NCBI GenBank assembly: GCA_018820765.1
Contig: JAHJNN010000005.1
Coordinates: forward strand, 84,152 to 148,151
DNA from: Gammaproteobacteria bacterium
GTDB taxonomy: Bacteria; Pseudomonadota; Gammaproteobacteria; Burkholderiales; Thiobacillaceae
Direction of reading: 5' to 3'
DNA length: 64,000 bases
Of this stretch, positions 35,195 through 47,604 are shown piece by piece (position 1 is the first letter of the stretch; each line of letters starts with the position of its first letter). Below the pieces are notes generated by a model that was given only the letters and a program-made list of their open reading frames with translations, had not been told where the DNA came from and did not search any database. Made by a program: the position numbers and the translations under genes.

Positions 35195-35894
35195 AGCCTC
35201 GTCGCAAGACGAACAAGTCGTCAAATATGCGCCGCTGGTCAAGCGCATTGCGTATCACATGATGGCGCGCCTGCCCGCCAGCGTCGAGGTGGACGACCTC
35301 ATCCAGGTCGGGCTGATCGGCCTGATGGACGCAGTCGGACGTTTCGACGGCACCCAGGGCGCGCAGTTCGAATCCTATGCCACCCAGCGCATCCGCGGCG
35401 CCATGCTCGACGAGCTGCGCGAGGCCGACTGGCTGCCGCGTCATGTGCGGCAGAAATCGCGCCAGATCGAATCCGCCATCCACCGGCTGGAGCAGCGCAA
35501 CGGCAAGTCGCCGTCCGAGCAGGAAATCTCGGCCGAGCTGGGCATGCCGATCGATCAGTACCAGTCCATGCTGGGCGACGTGAAATGTTCCCAGCTGCTG
35601 TATTACGAGGATTTCTCCGACGAGGACAGCGCCAGTTTTCTGGAGCGCTACCTGGTCGACGGCAGCAACGACCCGCTCTCGGTGCTGGAAGACGAGGGTT
35701 TCCGCGCCAGCCTGATCGCCGCGATCCATCATCTGCCCGAGCGCGAGCGCAGCATGATGGGCATGTACTACGAGCAGGACATGAACCTGAAGGAAATCGG
35801 CGCGGTGCTGGGCGTATCCGAATCGCGCGTGTGCCAGCTGCATTCGCAGGCGGTGGCCCGCTTGCGCACCCAGCTCAAGATCTGGAAAAACTGA
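35184..35894 (+). CDS. fliA: flagellar sigma factor FliA (sigma-28)
   Basis: 236 residues. Region 2 (YAPLVKRIAYHMMARLPASVEVDDLIQVG, FESYATQRIRGAMLDELREADWLPRHVR), region 3 and region 4 (YYEQDMNLKEIGAVLGVSESRVCQLHSQA) match sigma-28. It directs late flagellar and chemotaxis genes. The start at 35184 overlaps the FlhG-like gene. Confidence 0.95.
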   Translation: MAGKASSQDEQVVKYAPLVKRIAYHMMARLPASVEVDDLIQVGLIGLMDAVGRFDGTQGAQFESYATQRIRGAMLDELREADWLPRHVRQKSRQIESAIHRLEQRNGKSPSEQEISAELGMPIDQYQSMLGDVKCSQLLYYEDFSDEDSASFLERYLVDGSNDPLSVLEDEGFRASLIAAIHHLPERERSMMGMYYEQDMNLKEIGAVLGVSESRVCQLHSQAVARLRTQLKIWKN

Positions 35895-35971
35895 CGGCAA
35901 CCGCCTCATGCGGCGCGGAACGTAAATAAATCCGCGATAATGACGGCTTGTTTATCGTCCGTATCGCCCTC

Positions 35972-37264
<1,293 letters not shown>

Positions 37265-37282
37265 CCCACACTGAACCGTGCC

Positions 37283-37663
37283 GTGAAACCGCTCGCGCGC
37301 CCCGTTTACCTCAATCTGTTTCGCATCCATCTGCCGCTGGCCGGCTGGGTGTCGATCCTGCACCGAGTGTCGGGCGCAGTGCTGTTTGCGGCGCTGCCGC
37401 TGGGGGTGTGGGCCTTGTCGATATCGCTGGCCGACGAGGCCGGATTCAGGCGCATGGCGGATGCGCTCGCGCACCCGCTGGCCCACTTGGTTCTGCTCGG
37501 AGGGGTGTGGGCGTTTGCGCATCATTTCTTCGCCGGCCTGCGGCATCTGGCGCTGGATGTTCACTGGGGCCTGGAGCTGAAGCAGGCGCGGCAGAGCAGT
37601 CTTGCCGTCATGCTCGCCAGCGGGCTGGTCACCCTGCTTGCCGCCTGGAGATTATTCGCATGA
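37283..37663 (+). CDS. sdhC: succinate dehydrogenase cytochrome b subunit SdhC
   Basis: 126 residues with three hydrophobic segments. [30 protein letters not shown] holds the Ser and Arg of the quinone site, and [13 protein letters not shown] supplies the heme His. It anchors the Sdh complex and binds heme b. It opens the TCA operon and overlaps sdhD by 4 bp. Confidence 0.93.
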   Translation: MKPLARPVYLNLFRIHLPLAGWVSILHRVSGAVLFAALPLGVWALSISLADEAGFRRMADALAHPLAHLVLLGGVWAFAHHFFAGLRHLALDVHWGLELKQARQSSLAVMLASGLVTLLAAWRLFA

Positions 37664-38016
37664 AGTCCGCCACCGGCTCGCATACCGGAACCGGCAGCTG
37701 GCTGGTACAGCGTGCGACTGCGCTGGTGCTGGCGCTGGCGCTGCCCGGTTTGCTGATTTACGTCCTGAACGCGCTGCCCGCCGATTTCGCCGGCTGGCAG
37801 GCGCTGTTCGCGCCGCTGTGGCTGCGCGTGTCGATGCTGCTGACCGCCGTGGCACTGGCGCTGCACGCCTGGGTGGGGATGCGCGACATCTTCATGGACT
37901 ACGTCCGTCCCACGGGCCTACGGCTGGCGCTCTATCTGGCGGTGATCGTCACCCTGGCGGGCAGCGTGGCGTGGCTCGCTGCGATTTTGTTTGGCACAGC
38001 GTGGAGCGCCGCATGA
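37660..38016 (+). CDS. sdhD: succinate dehydrogenase membrane anchor SdhD
   Basis: 118 residues from the ATG at 37660, overlapping the sdhC stop (ATGA). Three hydrophobic segments; [23 protein letters not shown] and [14 protein letters not shown], with the heme His and the quinone Asp/Tyr, are typical. Overlaps sdhA by 4 bp. Confidence 0.92.
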   Translation: MKSATGSHTGTGSWLVQRATALVLALALPGLLIYVLNALPADFAGWQALFAPLWLRVSMLLTAVALALHAWVGMRDIFMDYVRPTGLRLALYLAVIVTLAGSVAWLAAILFGTAWSAA

Positions 38017-39782
38017 ACACGCGCCGCTTCGACGCCCTCATCATCGGCGGCGGCGGCGCGGGGCTGCGCGCAGCGCTGCAACTGGCGCGCTCCGACTACA
38101 AGGTCGCGGTGGTGTCGAAAGTCTTTCCCACGCGTTCGCACACCGTGTCGGCGCAGGGCGGCATCACCGCCGCGCTCGCCAACGTCGACGACGACCGCTG
38201 GGAATGGCACATGTACGACACGGTCAAGGGCGGCGACTGGCTGGGCGACCAGGACGCGATCGAGTTCATGTGCCGCGAGGCGGCCAGTGCGGTGTATGAA
38301 CTCGAACACATGGGACTGCCATTCTCGCGGCTGGATAACGGCAAGATCTACCAGCGGCCGTTCGGCGGCCAGTCCAAAAATTTCGGCGGCGAGCAGGCCA
38401 CCCGCACCTGCGCCGCCGCCGACCGCACCGGCCATGCGCTCCTGCACACGCTGTACCAGCAGAACATCGCTCACCGCACGCAGTTCTTCGACGAATACTT
38501 CGCGCTCGACCTGCTGCGCGACGCCGACGGTTATTGCCTCGGCGTCACCGCCATGAGCATCGAGACCGGTGAGCCGCTCTTGATCGAGGCGCGCGCGACG
38601 CTGCTCGCCACCGGCGGGGCAGGGCGCGTGTTCGGCAACAGCAGCAACGCCATGATCAACACCGGCGACGGCCTCGGCATGGTGCTGCGCGCGGGGCTGC
38701 CGCTGCAGGACATGGAGTTCTGGCAGTTCCATCCCACCGGCATTGCCGGCGTCGGCTGCCTCATCACCGAAGGCGCGCGTGGCGAGGGCGGCTATCTTCT
38801 GAACAAGCACGGCGAGCGCTTCATGGAGCGCTACGCGCCGCACACGAAGGATCTGGCCGGGCGCGACGTGGTGGCGCGCGCCATCGCCCTCGAAATCGCC
38901 GCGGGCCGCGGCTGCGGAGCTGCCTCCAATCAAGGCGGCGGCGATTACGTCGACCTCAAGCTCGACCATCTGGGCGAGAAGCTCATCGCCGAGAAGCTGC
39001 CCGGCATCCGCGATCTGGCGATCCGCTTCGCCGGCGTCGATCCGGTCGAAAAACCCATCCCGGTCGCGCCCACCGCGCACTACATGATGGGCGGCATCCC
39101 CACCAACCTGCACGGCCAGGTCGTCGCGCCTGCACGCTTCGGCCCCGAGGAGCCGATGCCCGGGCTGTATGCCGTCGGCGAATGCGCCTGCGTGTCGGTG
39201 CACGGCGCCAACCGGCTGGGCGGCAACTCGCTGCTCGATCTGATCGTATTCGGCCGGGCCGCCGGCCTGCACATGCTCGAGTACCTGCGCGATAGCCCCT
39301 ATCCGCGACCCTTGCCCGACAACGCAGCCGAGGCCAGCTTGGCGCGCTTGCAGCGCTGGGATCAACCCGGCAGCGAACGTGTGGCAGCCATTACCGACGA
39401 CCTGCGGCGCATGATGCAGACGCATGCCGGTGTGTTCCGTACCGACGCGGTATTGCGCGAGGGGCTGGAAAAGCTGGACGTATTGGAAGATCGCCTGGCG
39501 CACGCCGGGCTGCAGGACACCAGCCGCGTCTTCAACACCGCGCGCATCGAGGCGCTGGAACTGGAGAACCTGATCGGCGTGGCGCGCGCGACGCTGGTGT
39601 CGGCGCTGAATCGCACTGAAAGCCGCGGCGCGCACTCGCGGGAGGATTTTCCTGAGCGCGACGATGAACACTGGCTGAAGCACACCCTGTATTCGCGCGA
39701 GGGGGATCAGGTGGATGCCAAGCCGGTGCGGTTGAAACCGCTGACAGTGGAGTCGATACGGCCGAAGGAGAGGGTGTATTGA
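38013..39782 (+). CDS. sdhA: succinate dehydrogenase flavoprotein SdhA
   Basis: 589 residues from the ATG at 38013. [15 protein letters not shown] binds [21 protein letters not shown] holds the flavin-linked His, FHPTGI and TEGARGEGG and [18 protein letters not shown] are the active-site regions. It oxidises succinate to fumarate. A 600-bp palindromic element separates it from sdhB. Confidence 0.95.
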   Translation: MNTRRFDALIIGGGGAGLRAALQLARSDYKVAVVSKVFPTRSHTVSAQGGITAALANVDDDRWEWHMYDTVKGGDWLGDQDAIEFMCREAASAVYELEHMGLPFSRLDNGKIYQRPFGGQSKNFGGEQATRTCAAADRTGHALLHTLYQQNIAHRTQFFDEYFALDLLRDADGYCLGVTAMSIETGEPLLIEARATLLATGGAGRVFGNSSNAMINTGDGLGMVLRAGLPLQDMEFWQFHPTGIAGVGCLITEGARGEGGYLLNKHGERFMERYAPHTKDLAGRDVVARAIALEIAAGRGCGAASNQGGGDYVDLKLDHLGEKLIAEKLPGIRDLAIRFAGVDPVEKPIPVAPTAHYMMGGIPTNLHGQVVAPARFGPEEPMPGLYAVGECACVSVHGANRLGGNSLLDLIVFGRAAGLHMLEYLRDSPYPRPLPDNAAEASLARLQRWDQPGSERVAAITDDLRRMMQTHAGVFRTDAVLREGLEKLDVLEDRLAHAGLQDTSRVFNTARIEALELENLIGVARATLVSALNRTESRGAHSREDFPERDDEHWLKHTLYSREGDQVDAKPVRLKPLTVESIRPKERVY

Positions 39783-40383
39783 TGGGAGCCCAGTCTTTTG
39801 ATTTTGTTGTGGGGGTGCATGGGCTTCGCTTTTCGCCTTTGGGCGAGTCACTTTCTTTTGCTTCGCCAAAAGAAAGTAACCAAAGAAAAGGCGACCCCAC
39901 ATCGCTGCCCTTCGGGTTCCCGATTTGGCGCGCACGGGCGGGCGCTCCACCAACTCGCCCTGGCACGGGGCACAAAACGCCCCGTGCTGCGGAGCTCGGA
40001 CACGGTTCCGCTCTAGTCCCACCCGCACACGCCAAATCGGCAGCGCTGAAGGGGAACAACCCCCGGTACCGTCCACGCGTAATACCAGGCCATCGCTCAG
40101 CACTGGCGCCTGCTTGGGAGCCCCTTGTGTGTCGCCGAGAAGCGCAGCCGCCCGAGGAAAAAAGGGGCTGGGTGTCCGAGCTCCACAGCAGGGCACGTTT
40201 TGTGTGCCCTGCCAGGGCGAGTTCCAGCCCCGCCTCGGGTGGCGAACATCGCAGGGGAGCCGAAGGCCGACACACTTGGGGTGGCTTTTTCTTTGGTTAC
40301 TTTCTTTTGGCCACGCAAAAGAAAGTGACTCGCCCTCAGGCGAAAAGCGAAGCCGCCGCAATCACCGCGGACTGCGAGCAACC
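39783..40383. repeat. long imperfect palindromic element between sdhA and sdhB
   Basis: The outer arms (about 39824-39900 and 40278-40353) are near-exact complements, both with the TTTCTTTGGTTACTTTCTTTTG unit and its reverse. A second inner pair (about 39951-40003 and 40172-40225) contains CAACTCGCCCTGG and GGAGCTCGGACAC. The centre (about 40010-40150) is unique. No transposase is encoded and chance frames in it are not genes. It behaves like a non-autonomous mobile element or MITE. Confidence 0.85.
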
Positions 40384-41079
40384 ATGAAATTCCGCCTCTA
40401 CCGCTACTCCCCCGAATCCAGCGAAAAGCCCACCATGCAGGATGTCGAGCTCGACATCGAGCCCGCCGGCAAGATGCTGCTCGACGCGCTGCTGGCGATC
40501 AAGGCGCAGGACGAGACGCTCTCGCTGCGCCGTTCCTGCCGCGAGGGCGTGTGCGGCTCCGACGCGGTGAACGTCAACGGCAAGAACCGGCTGGCGTGCA
40601 TCACGCCGCTGTCCGAACTGAAAGAACCCATCGAGGTGCGGCCGCTGCCGGGGCTGCCGGTGATCCGCGACCTGATTGTGGACATGGAGCCGTTCTACAA
40701 GCAGTACCGCTCGATCAAGCCGTGGCTGATCAACGACGAGCCGGAGCCCGAAGTCGAGCGCCTGCAAAGCCCGGAGGACCGCGCGCTGCTCGACGGCGCC
40801 TACGAGTGCATCCTGTGCGCCTGCTGCACCACCGCGTGTCCGTCGTTCTGGTGGAATCCGGAGACTTTCGTCGGCCCCGCGGGCCTCTTGCAGGCCTACC
40901 GCTTCATCGCCGATTCACGCGACGAGGCGACGGCAGCGCGGCTCGACAATCTGGAAGATCCGTATCGGCTGTATCGCTGCCGCGGCATCATGAATTGCGT
41001 GGACGTGTGCCCCAAGGATTTGAACCCGACGTCGGCGATCGGGCGCATCCGGTCGCTGCTGGTGAAGCGCCGTGTCTGA
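40384..41079 (+). CDS. sdhB: succinate dehydrogenase iron-sulphur subunit SdhB
   Basis: 231 residues from the ATG at 40384. It has three clusters: SCREGVCGSDA for [2Fe-2S], CILCACCTTACPSFWW and CRGIMNCVDVCPKDLNP for the [4Fe-4S] and [3Fe-4S] centres. It passes electrons from SdhA to quinone. It starts directly after the palindromic element. Confidence 0.95.
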   Translation: MKFRLYRYSPESSEKPTMQDVELDIEPAGKMLLDALLAIKAQDETLSLRRSCREGVCGSDAVNVNGKNRLACITPLSELKEPIEVRPLPGLPVIRDLIVDMEPFYKQYRSIKPWLINDEPEPEVERLQSPEDRALLDGAYECILCACCTTACPSFWWNPETFVGPAGLLQAYRFIADSRDEATAARLDNLEDPYRLYRCRGIMNCVDVCPKDLNPTSAIGRIRSLLVKRRV

Positions 41080-41449
41080 CGGCTTCGCCCCCTCTGATGG
41101 AACCTCTAGCCATTCGACTAAGCCCGCAAGCGGGCAAGTCGCTGGTTATCCCCAACCCTCCCCCGCAAGCGGGGGAGGGAGCAAACGTGATGCCCAAGGC
41201 GACTTGATCGGCTGGCGCTGCCGCCGCGGATTGCTCGAACTCGACCTCTGGCTGGGTGGCTTTTGGGCTGCGCACCGCGCTACACTTCAATCTCACGAGA
41301 CAGCCGCGCTTGCGCGGCTGCTCGACCTGTCGGACATGGAAATCGTCGACAGGCTGCACGGCCGGCTGCCCGCGGGCGATGCCGACCTTGCAGCGCTTGT
41401 TCAACGTCTGCAGCATTATCGGTCTGCGCACATTTTGGAATCACAATGA
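41072..41449 (+). CDS. sdhE: SdhA flavinylation factor SdhE with repeat-derived N-terminus
   Basis: 125 residues from a GTG at 41072 that overlaps the sdhB stop. Residues from about 46 ([20 protein letters not shown]) are SdhE, with the conserved R-G-x-x-E motif that helps attach FAD to SdhA. Residues about 4-42 are not part of the family; they are translated from the hairpin repeat (41092-41207) inserted in frame. Normal SdhE is about 80-90 residues. Ends overlapping gltA by 4 bp. Confidence 0.85.
   Translation: MSDGFAPSDGTSSHSTKPASGQVAGYPQPSPASGGGSKRDAQGDLIGWRCRRGLLELDLWLGGFWAAHRATLQSHETAALARLLDLSDMEIVDRLHGRLPAGDADLAALVQRLQHYRSAHILESQ
41092..41207 (+). repeat. hairpin repeat copy B, in sdhE
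   Basis: Same unit order as copy A in flhB: CTCTGATGGAAC, AAGCCCGCAAGCGGGCAAGTCGC, GTTATCCCCAACCCTCCCCC, GGGGGAGGGAGCAAACGT, CCCAAGGCGA. It sits in frame after the third sdhE codon or so. Confidence 0.85.
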
Positions 41450-42741
41450 AAAAAACCGTCACCCTCACGTTCAGCGACGGCAGCCCTTCGATTGAACTGC
41501 CGATCGAACAGGGCACCTATGGCAAGCCGGTGATCGACATCCGTGCGCTTGGCGCGCACGGCTATTTCACCCATGACCCCGGCTTCACGGCGACGTCCAG
41601 CTGCACCTCGGCGATCACCTACATCGACGGCGACGAAGGCCTGCTGTATTACCGCGGCTACCCGATCGAGGAACTGGCCTACAAATCGGATTACATGGAG
41701 GTCTGCTACCTGCTGCTGCACGGGGAGTTGCCGACGGCCGAACAGAAGCAGGCGTTCGAGACCTCGATCCGCCACCACACCCTGCTGCACGACCAGATGG
41801 AAAACGTGTTCCGCGGCTTTCGCCGCAGCGCGCACCCGATGGCTGTGATGATCGGCGTGACCGGCGCGATGTCGGCCTTCTATCACAGCGGGCTCGACAA
41901 CTTCAATCCGGAGCACCGCGAGGTCGTGGCCCACCGGCTGATTGCGAAAATCCCCACGGTTGCGGCCTGGGCCTACAAGTTCAACGAGGGCCAGCCCTTC
42001 GTCTATCCGCAGAACCGGCTCTCGTATGCCGAGAACTTCATGCACATGATGTACTCCAGCCCGTGCGAGCCTTACGAGCCGAATCCGGTGCTGGCGCGCG
42101 CGCTCGACCGCATCTTCATCCTGCACGCCGACCACGAGCAGAATGCCTCGACCTCGACCGTGCGCCTGGCCGGTTCCAGCGGCGCCAATCCCTACGCCTG
42201 CATCGCCAGCGGCATGGCCTCGCTGTGGGGGCCGCTGCACGGCGGCGCCAACGAGGCGGTGCTGCGCATGCTGGAGGAGATGGACGACGTCTCCAAGATT
42301 CCCGGCTTCATCAAGCGCGCCAAGGACAAGTCCGATCCGTTCCGCCTGATGGGCTTCGGCCACCGCATCTACAAGAACATGGATCCGCGTGCGAGCATCA
42401 TCCGCCAGACCTGCTACGAGGTGCTGGACGAGCTCGACCTGCGCGACGATCCGCAGTTCAAGATCGCCCTTGAGCTCGAGCGCATCGCGCTGGAAGACGA
42501 CTACTTCATCGCCAAGAAGCTCTACCCCAACGTCGACTTTTATTCCGGCATCATCTTCCGCGCCATGGGCATCCCCACCAACATGTTCACCGCGCTGTTC
42601 GCCATGGCGCGCACCGCCGGCTGGGTCGCGCAGTGGCACGAAATGCTGTCCGACCCGGCGCACAAGATCGGCCGGCCGCGCCAGCTTTACATCGGTTCGG
42701 AGCGGCGCGAATTCGTGCCGCTGGACCAGCGCGGAGCCTGA
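41446..42741 (+). CDS. gltA: citrate synthase
   Basis: 431 residues from the ATG at 41446, overlapping the sdhE stop. Type II (hexameric) pattern: [19 protein letters not shown], the His of [27 protein letters not shown] and [14 protein letters not shown] hold the catalytic residues. It joins acetyl-CoA and oxaloacetate. Confidence 0.95.
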   Translation: MKKTVTLTFSDGSPSIELPIEQGTYGKPVIDIRALGAHGYFTHDPGFTATSSCTSAITYIDGDEGLLYYRGYPIEELAYKSDYMEVCYLLLHGELPTAEQKQAFETSIRHHTLLHDQMENVFRGFRRSAHPMAVMIGVTGAMSAFYHSGLDNFNPEHREVVAHRLIAKIPTVAAWAYKFNEGQPFVYPQNRLSYAENFMHMMYSSPCEPYEPNPVLARALDRIFILHADHEQNASTSTVRLAGSSGANPYACIASGMASLWGPLHGGANEAVLRMLEEMDDVSKIPGFIKRAKDKSDPFRLMGFGHRIYKNMDPRASIIRQTCYEVLDELDLRDDPQFKIALELERIALEDDYFIAKKLYPNVDFYSGIIFRAMGIPTNMFTALFAMARTAGWVAQWHEMLSDPAHKIGRPRQLYIGSERREFVPLDQRGA

Positions 42742-42756
42742 ACCCGAACCTCTCCC

Positions 42757-45450
42757 ATGAGTGCGCCTGACTGGTCCGATACGTCTCCGCTGTATGCCGG
42801 AAATGCAGCCTATCTGGAACAGTTCGGCGACGATGCGCTGGCGCCCTGGCTGACGCAGCCGCTGCCGGGCACTGCCGCAGCCTCGGACGCCGCGCAGGTC
42901 GCGGTGCTGCGCCTCATCAACGCTTATCGCTACCTGGGGGTGAGGAAGGCCGATCTGGATCCGCTGCGGCGCTTCGAACCGCCGCCCACGCCCGAGCTCG
43001 ACCCCGCGCACTATGGCCTGACCGACGTGGACATGAGCCGCGAATTCGAGACCGGCTCGCTGTTCGGGGTGGAACGCAGCACCCTGGACGACATCCTGCG
43101 GCGCCTGAACGCGGCGTATTGCGGCCATGTCGGCGTTGAGTACATGCACATCACCGAGGTGGCGCGCAAGCGCTGGCTGCAGGAGCGCATCGAATCGGCG
43201 CAGGGGCGCTTCGGCGTTTCGCCCAGCCTGAAAAAGAAACTGCTGAAGCGCCTGACCGACGCCGAGACGCTGGAAAAATTCCTGCAGACGCGGCACGTCG
43301 GGCAGAAGCGCTTTTCGCTCGAAGGCGGCGAGAGCCTGATCCCGCTGCTTGATCAGGTGATCGAGCGCTGTGCCCGCCACGGCGCCAAGGAAATCGTGAT
43401 GGGCATGGCGCATCGCGGACGCATCAACGTGCTGGCCAACATCATGGGGCGCTCGCTGGAAAGCCTGTACGAGGAGCCGGCGAACGGCTATCCGGAATCG
43501 CCGCTGTCGGGCGACGTCAAATACCACCAGGGCTTTTCCACCGACTTCGCCACGCCGTACGGCCCGGTGCACGTGGCGCTGGCGTTCAACCCCTCGCATC
43601 TCGAAATCGTGCACCCGGTGGTGCGCGGCTCGGTGCGCGCGCGCCAGGACCGGCGCGGTGACGTGCTCGGCTACGAAGTGGTGCCGGTGATCCTGCACGG
43701 CGACGCCGCGCTGTCGGGGCAGGGCGTGGTGATGGAAAGCCTCAACATGTCGCAGACGCGCGGCTTCCGCAACCACGGCGCGATCCATATCGTCATCAAC
43801 AACCAGATCGGCTTCACCACCTCCGATCCGCGCGACGTGCGCTCGACGCTGTACTGCACCGACGTGGCGAAGATGGTCGAGTCGCCGGTGCTGCACGTCA
43901 ACGGCGACGACCCCGAGGCGGTGGCTTTCGCGGTGCAGACCGCGGTCGATTACCGCTACACCTTCCACAAGAACTGCTTCATCGACCTGGTGTGCTACCG
44001 CCGCCACGGCCACAACGAGCAGGACGAGCCGCTCGCCACCCAGCCGCTGATGTACCGCCGCATCCAGGCGCATCCCAGCACCCGTACCCTGTATGCGCAG
44101 CGCCTGGTCGACGAGGGCCTGCTCACCCAGTCGCAGACCGACGACATGGTGGACGGCTGCCGCGAGCGGCTGGAACACGGCGAGTCGCTGAGCCCGCCGG
44201 CCCTGTCCGATTTCAAGGAAACCTTCAGCATGGACTGGGGCCGCTTCAAGGGCGCCCCGATCGCCGAGGTGCCGACCGCGGTGCCGGCCGCGCGGCTGGA
44301 TTTCCTGGGCGAGCGCATCACCACGCTGCAGCATGAGATCGAACTGCATGCGCGGGTGCAGAAGGTGCTGGACGACCGCCGCAGGATGCGCGCGGGCGAA
44401 CTGCCGGTGGACTGGGGTTACGCGGAGCATCTGGCCTATGCCAGCCTGCTCGACGCCGGCCACAACGTGCGGATATCGGGGCAGGATTCGGCGCGCGGCA
44501 CCTTCTTCCACCGCCACGCGGTGTGGCACGACCAGAAGCGCGAACGCCGCCAGAGCGGTGTCTACATCCCGCTCGAACACGTTCACAACCAGCAGGGCAA
44601 TTTCACCATCATCGATTCGCTGCTGTCCGAAGAAGCCGTACTGGCGTTCGAATACGGCTATGCCACCGCCGACCCCGATACCCTGGTGGTGTGGGAGGCG
44701 CAGTTCGGCGACTTCGCCAACGGCGCGCAGGTGGTGATCGACCAGTTCATCACCAGCGGCGAGGCCAAATGGGGGCGCCTGTGCGGGCTCACGCTGCTGC
44801 TGCCGCACGGTTTCGAGGGACAGGGGCCGGAGCACTCCTCGGCCCGCCTCGAGCGCTTCCTGCAGCTGTGCGCGCAGGACAACATCCAGGTCTGCGTGCC
44901 CACCTTGCCGGCGCAGATGTTCCATCTGCTGCGGCGGCAGATCGTGCGTCCGCTGAGAAAGCCGCTGGTGATTCTGAGCCCGAAGAGCCTGCTGCGCCAT
45001 CCCGCTTCGACCTCGTCGCTGGCGGAATTGAGCAGCGGGACGTTTCTCCCCGTCATCGACGATCCACGCGCGCCGCGCCAGGCGAAACGCGTGGTGGTCT
45101 GCAGCGGGCGGGTGTGGTTCGACCTCGAGGCCTCGCGTGCGGCGCGCGGCCTGGAGGACGTTGCGCTGGTGCGGGTGGAGCAACTCTATCCGTTCCCCGA
45201 TGCGGCGTTCTGCGCCATGCTGAGTGCCTATCCGCAGGCCGATACCTTCGTCTGGGCGCAGGAAGAACCGATGAACCAGGGCGCCTGGTACCAGACCCTG
45301 CACCACCTCAACCGCTGCGCACCCGGGCGGCGCTTCCATTACGCCGGCCGCCCGCCCGCCGCCGCGCCGGCGTCGGGCTACGTCTCGCGCCACCGGGCCG
45401 AACTGGAAGCGCTGCTGAACGACGCGCTGGAGACCCTCTATGAAACTTGA
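42757..45450 (+). CDS. sucA: 2-oxoglutarate dehydrogenase E1 component
   Basis: 897 residues, a little short of the usual 930-950. Thiamine-diphosphate enzyme motifs are intact: [39 protein letters not shown] and [12 protein letters not shown]. It decarboxylates 2-oxoglutarate and loads the succinyl group on SucB. It overlaps sucB by 11 bp. Confidence 0.94.
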   Translation: MSAPDWSDTSPLYAGNAAYLEQFGDDALAPWLTQPLPGTAAASDAAQVAVLRLINAYRYLGVRKADLDPLRRFEPPPTPELDPAHYGLTDVDMSREFETGSLFGVERSTLDDILRRLNAAYCGHVGVEYMHITEVARKRWLQERIESAQGRFGVSPSLKKKLLKRLTDAETLEKFLQTRHVGQKRFSLEGGESLIPLLDQVIERCARHGAKEIVMGMAHRGRINVLANIMGRSLESLYEEPANGYPESPLSGDVKYHQGFSTDFATPYGPVHVALAFNPSHLEIVHPVVRGSVRARQDRRGDVLGYEVVPVILHGDAALSGQGVVMESLNMSQTRGFRNHGAIHIVINNQIGFTTSDPRDVRSTLYCTDVAKMVESPVLHVNGDDPEAVAFAVQTAVDYRYTFHKNCFIDLVCYRRHGHNEQDEPLATQPLMYRRIQAHPSTRTLYAQRLVDEGLLTQSQTDDMVDGCRERLEHGESLSPPALSDFKETFSMDWGRFKGAPIAEVPTAVPAARLDFLGERITTLQHEIELHARVQKVLDDRRRMRAGELPVDWGYAEHLAYASLLDAGHNVRISGQDSARGTFFHRHAVWHDQKRERRQSGVYIPLEHVHNQQGNFTIIDSLLSEEAVLAFEYGYATADPDTLVVWEAQFGDFANGAQVVIDQFITSGEAKWGRLCGLTLLLPHGFEGQGPEHSSARLERFLQLCAQDNIQVCVPTLPAQMFHLLRRQIVRPLRKPLVILSPKSLLRHPASTSSLAELSSGTFLPVIDDPRAPRQAKRVVVCSGRVWFDLEASRAARGLEDVALVRVEQLYPFPDAAFCAMLSAYPQADTFVWAQEEPMNQGAWYQTLHHLNRCAPGRRFHYAGRPPAAAPASGYVSRHRAELEALLNDALETLYET

Positions 45451-46678
45451 AGTGCGGGTGCCGACCCTGTCCGACTCGGTCGCCAGCGGCACCCTGCTGC
45501 CGTGGCGCAAGCAGGTCGGCGAGACCGTTGCGCGGGACGAAACCCTGGTCGATCTGGAAACCGACAAGGTGATTCTGGAAATTCCCGCGCCGGCGTCCGG
45601 CACCCTGGTCGAGCTGCGCAGGGAGGAGGGCGCGGTGGTCAAGGCCGACGAGGTGGTGGCGGTGATCGAAACCGGTGAAGGCGCAGCTGCGGGCACGCCT
45701 GCCGTGAAGCCCGGATTGGAGAAAATGCCGGTCGAGGCACGAACAACGCCCTCTCCCTTTCCCCAAGGGATACCGTCCCTGCGGGACATAAGGGGGGAGG
45801 GTGAAAAAGCTGCGCCCAACTCATACGCATCAGCAGGTGCGGCCATCCCACCCCCACCCCAACCCTCCCCCCTCAAGGGGGAGGGGGCGAAGGTGATGCC
45901 CGCACCGATGGCTGCGCCTCCCTCTCCCCAACCCTCCCCCCGGACGGGGGAGGGAGCGAACGTCGGGCTTCGCCCGCCCACAGCGATTAAACGCGAACCG
46001 ATGTCGCGGCTGCGCCAGCGCGTGGCCGAGCGCCTGGTCGCGGCGCAGCACACGGCCGCCATGCTCACCACCTTCAACGAGGTGAACATGCAGCCGGTGA
46101 ACGAGCTGCGCCAGCGCTTCAAGGCCGAGTTCGAGGTCAAGCACGGCGTCAAGCTCGGCTACATGTCCTTCTTCGTGCGCGCGGTGTGCCAGGCGATGCG
46201 GCAGTTTCCCGTCGTCAACGCCGCCATCGACGGCAGCGACATCGTGTGGCACGACGACGTCGACATCGGCATCGCCATTTCCAGCCCGCGCGGGCTGGTG
46301 GTGCCGATCCTGCGCCGCGCGCAGACGCTGTCTTCGGCCGGCATCGAAGCGGCGATTGTCGAATTCGCCCGCCGTGCGCGCGACAGCAAGCTCACGCTCG
46401 AGGATCTTTCCGGCGGCAGCTTCTCCATCACCAACGGCGGCGTGTTCGGCTCGCTCCTGTCCACGCCTATCCTCAACCCGCCGCAGTCGGCCATCCTCGG
46501 CATGCACACCATCCAGGAACGCCCGGTCGCCGAAAACGGCCAGGTGGTGATCCGCCCGATGATGTACCTGGCGCTGACTTACGACCACCGGCTGATCGAC
46601 GGCCGCGATGCCGTGCAGTTTCTGGTCGCGGTGAAGGCCGCGCTGGAAGCGCCTGAATCCCTGCTGCAGGAGAACTGA
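45440..46678 (+). CDS. sucB: 2-oxoglutarate dehydrogenase E2 with repeat-built linker
   Basis: 412 residues. The lipoyl domain (1-78) has its lysine in LETDKVILE (Lys43). The acyltransferase core starts near 184 ([17 protein letters not shown]) and ends with [13 protein letters not shown], the catalytic His-Asp motif. Between them, about residues 100-180, the sequence is Pro/Ser/Gly-rich and comes from repeat units (45747-45968); no E1/E3-binding domain is recognisable there. How E3 is held is unclear, and no lpd gene follows. The next gene is an ABC ATPase. Confidence 0.88.
   Translation: MKLEVRVPTLSDSVASGTLLPWRKQVGETVARDETLVDLETDKVILEIPAPASGTLVELRREEGAVVKADEVVAVIETGEGAAAGTPAVKPGLEKMPVEARTTPSPFPQGIPSLRDIRGEGEKAAPNSYASAGAAIPPPPQPSPLKGEGAKVMPAPMAAPPSPQPSPRTGEGANVGLRPPTAIKREPMSRLRQRVAERLVAAQHTAAMLTTFNEVNMQPVNELRQRFKAEFEVKHGVKLGYMSFFVRAVCQAMRQFPVVNAAIDGSDIVWHDDVDIGIAISSPRGLVVPILRRAQTLSSAGIEAAIVEFARRARDSKLTLEDLSGGSFSITNGGVFGSLLSTPILNPPQSAILGMHTIQERPVAENGQVVIRPMMYLALTYDHRLIDGRDAVQFLVAVKAALEAPESLLQEN
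45747..45968 (+). repeat. hairpin repeat cluster C, in the sucB linker
   Basis: Three GC-rich hairpin units: about 45747-45805 (CCCTTTCCCCAAGGGA, AAGGGGGGAGGG), about 45852-45903 (CCCCAACCCTCCCCCCTCAAGG, GGGGGAGGGGGCGAA) and about 45922-45968 (CCCCAACCCTCCCCCCGGA, CGGGGGAGGGAGCGAACGT). Units 2 and 3 match the central hairpin of copies A and B. Confidence 0.8.
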
Positions 46679-46680
46679 GC

Positions 46681-47490
46681 ATGTCGGACAACCTGGTCGA
46701 GGTCAGCGACCTGCATTTCTCGTTCAACGGCAACACGGTGCTCAAGGGCATCAACCTCGCGATTCCCCGCGGCAAGGTCGTCGCCATTCTCGGCGTCAGC
46801 GGCTGCGGCAAGACCACGCTGCTGCGCCACTTCGGCGGCCAGCTCAGGCCGTCGCGCGGTAGCGTGAGCGTCAATGGCCAGGTGGTCCACCAGCTGAACA
46901 ACACCGAGCTCTATGCGATGCGGCGCAAGATGGGCATGATGTTCCAGGTCAGCGGACTGTTCAGCGACCTGTCGGTATTCGACAACATCGCCTACCCGAT
47001 GCGCGAGCATACCGACCTGCCGGAGGACGTCATCCACGACCTGGTGCTGATGAAGCTCCACGCCGTCGGCCTGCGTGGCGCGCACGCCCTCAGGACCAGC
47101 GAACTGTCGGGCGGCATGGAGCGCCGCGTGGCGCTCGCCCGGGCGATTGCGCTCGATCCCATGCTGATCATGTACGACGAGCCCTTCGCCGGCCTCGACC
47201 CGATCTCGCTCAACACCATCGCCAACCTGATCCGCCGCCTCAACGATGCGCTCGGTCTGACGTCGATCGTGGTGACCTACGACGTGTCGGAATCGCTGAA
47301 AGTCGCCGACTACGTCTATTTCATCCACGACGGCGTGGTGGTGGCCGAAGGCGACGCCGCGGGGATGTTCGATTCTGCCGATCCCTTCGTCCAGCAGTTC
47401 GTCCACGCCAAGCCGGACGGGCCGGTTGCCTTCCAGTACCCGAGCCAGGCCTACGCGGACGAGCTGGAACTCCCGCCCGCCGCGTCCTGA
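46681..47490 (+). CDS. ABC transporter ATP-binding protein, MlaF-like
   Basis: 269 residues. Walker A GVSGCGKTTLL, Q-loop FQVSGLFSDLSVFDN, signature LSGGMERRVALARA and Walker B LIMYDEPFAGLDP are present and the sequence is closest to MlaF of the lipid-trafficking Mla system. The switch His after Walker B, normally in THDV, is Tyr in VVTYDVSES. No permease or MCE gene is next to it; instead it follows sucB by two bases. AGGAG precedes the ATG. It may be co-transcribed with the TCA operon by accident of position. Confidence 0.8.
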   Translation: MSDNLVEVSDLHFSFNGNTVLKGINLAIPRGKVVAILGVSGCGKTTLLRHFGGQLRPSRGSVSVNGQVVHQLNNTELYAMRRKMGMMFQVSGLFSDLSVFDNIAYPMREHTDLPEDVIHDLVLMKLHAVGLRGAHALRTSELSGGMERRVALARAIALDPMLIMYDEPFAGLDPISLNTIANLIRRLNDALGLTSIVVTYDVSESLKVADYVYFIHDGVVVAEGDAAGMFDSADPFVQQFVHAKPDGPVAFQYPSQAYADELELPPAAS

Positions 47491-47604
47491 CCGGTCCGCA
47501 GGCAGCGCGCCGAGGGGACGCGCACGGTTCAGGAAAGTCCAAAACAGCCGTTACTTCCCTCATCAGTCATAGGGGGAATAGGCAGTGATCAGGGGCGCCG
47601 CTTC

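Noticed and set aside
37932..40361. 809-codon minus-strand frame over sdhD-sdhA and the palindrome
   Set aside because: Antisense of sdhA plus repeat DNA; no domain and no ribosome site.
39779..40387. Open frames inside the sdhA-sdhB gap
   Set aside because: They are translations of the inverted-repeat element, overlap on both strands and match no protein pattern.
41416..46152. Very long open frame on the minus strand (about 1,578 codons)
   Set aside because: It lies opposite gltA, sucA and sucB, is rich in His/Arg/Gln/Val as expected from antisense of GC-rich genes, and has no family motif.
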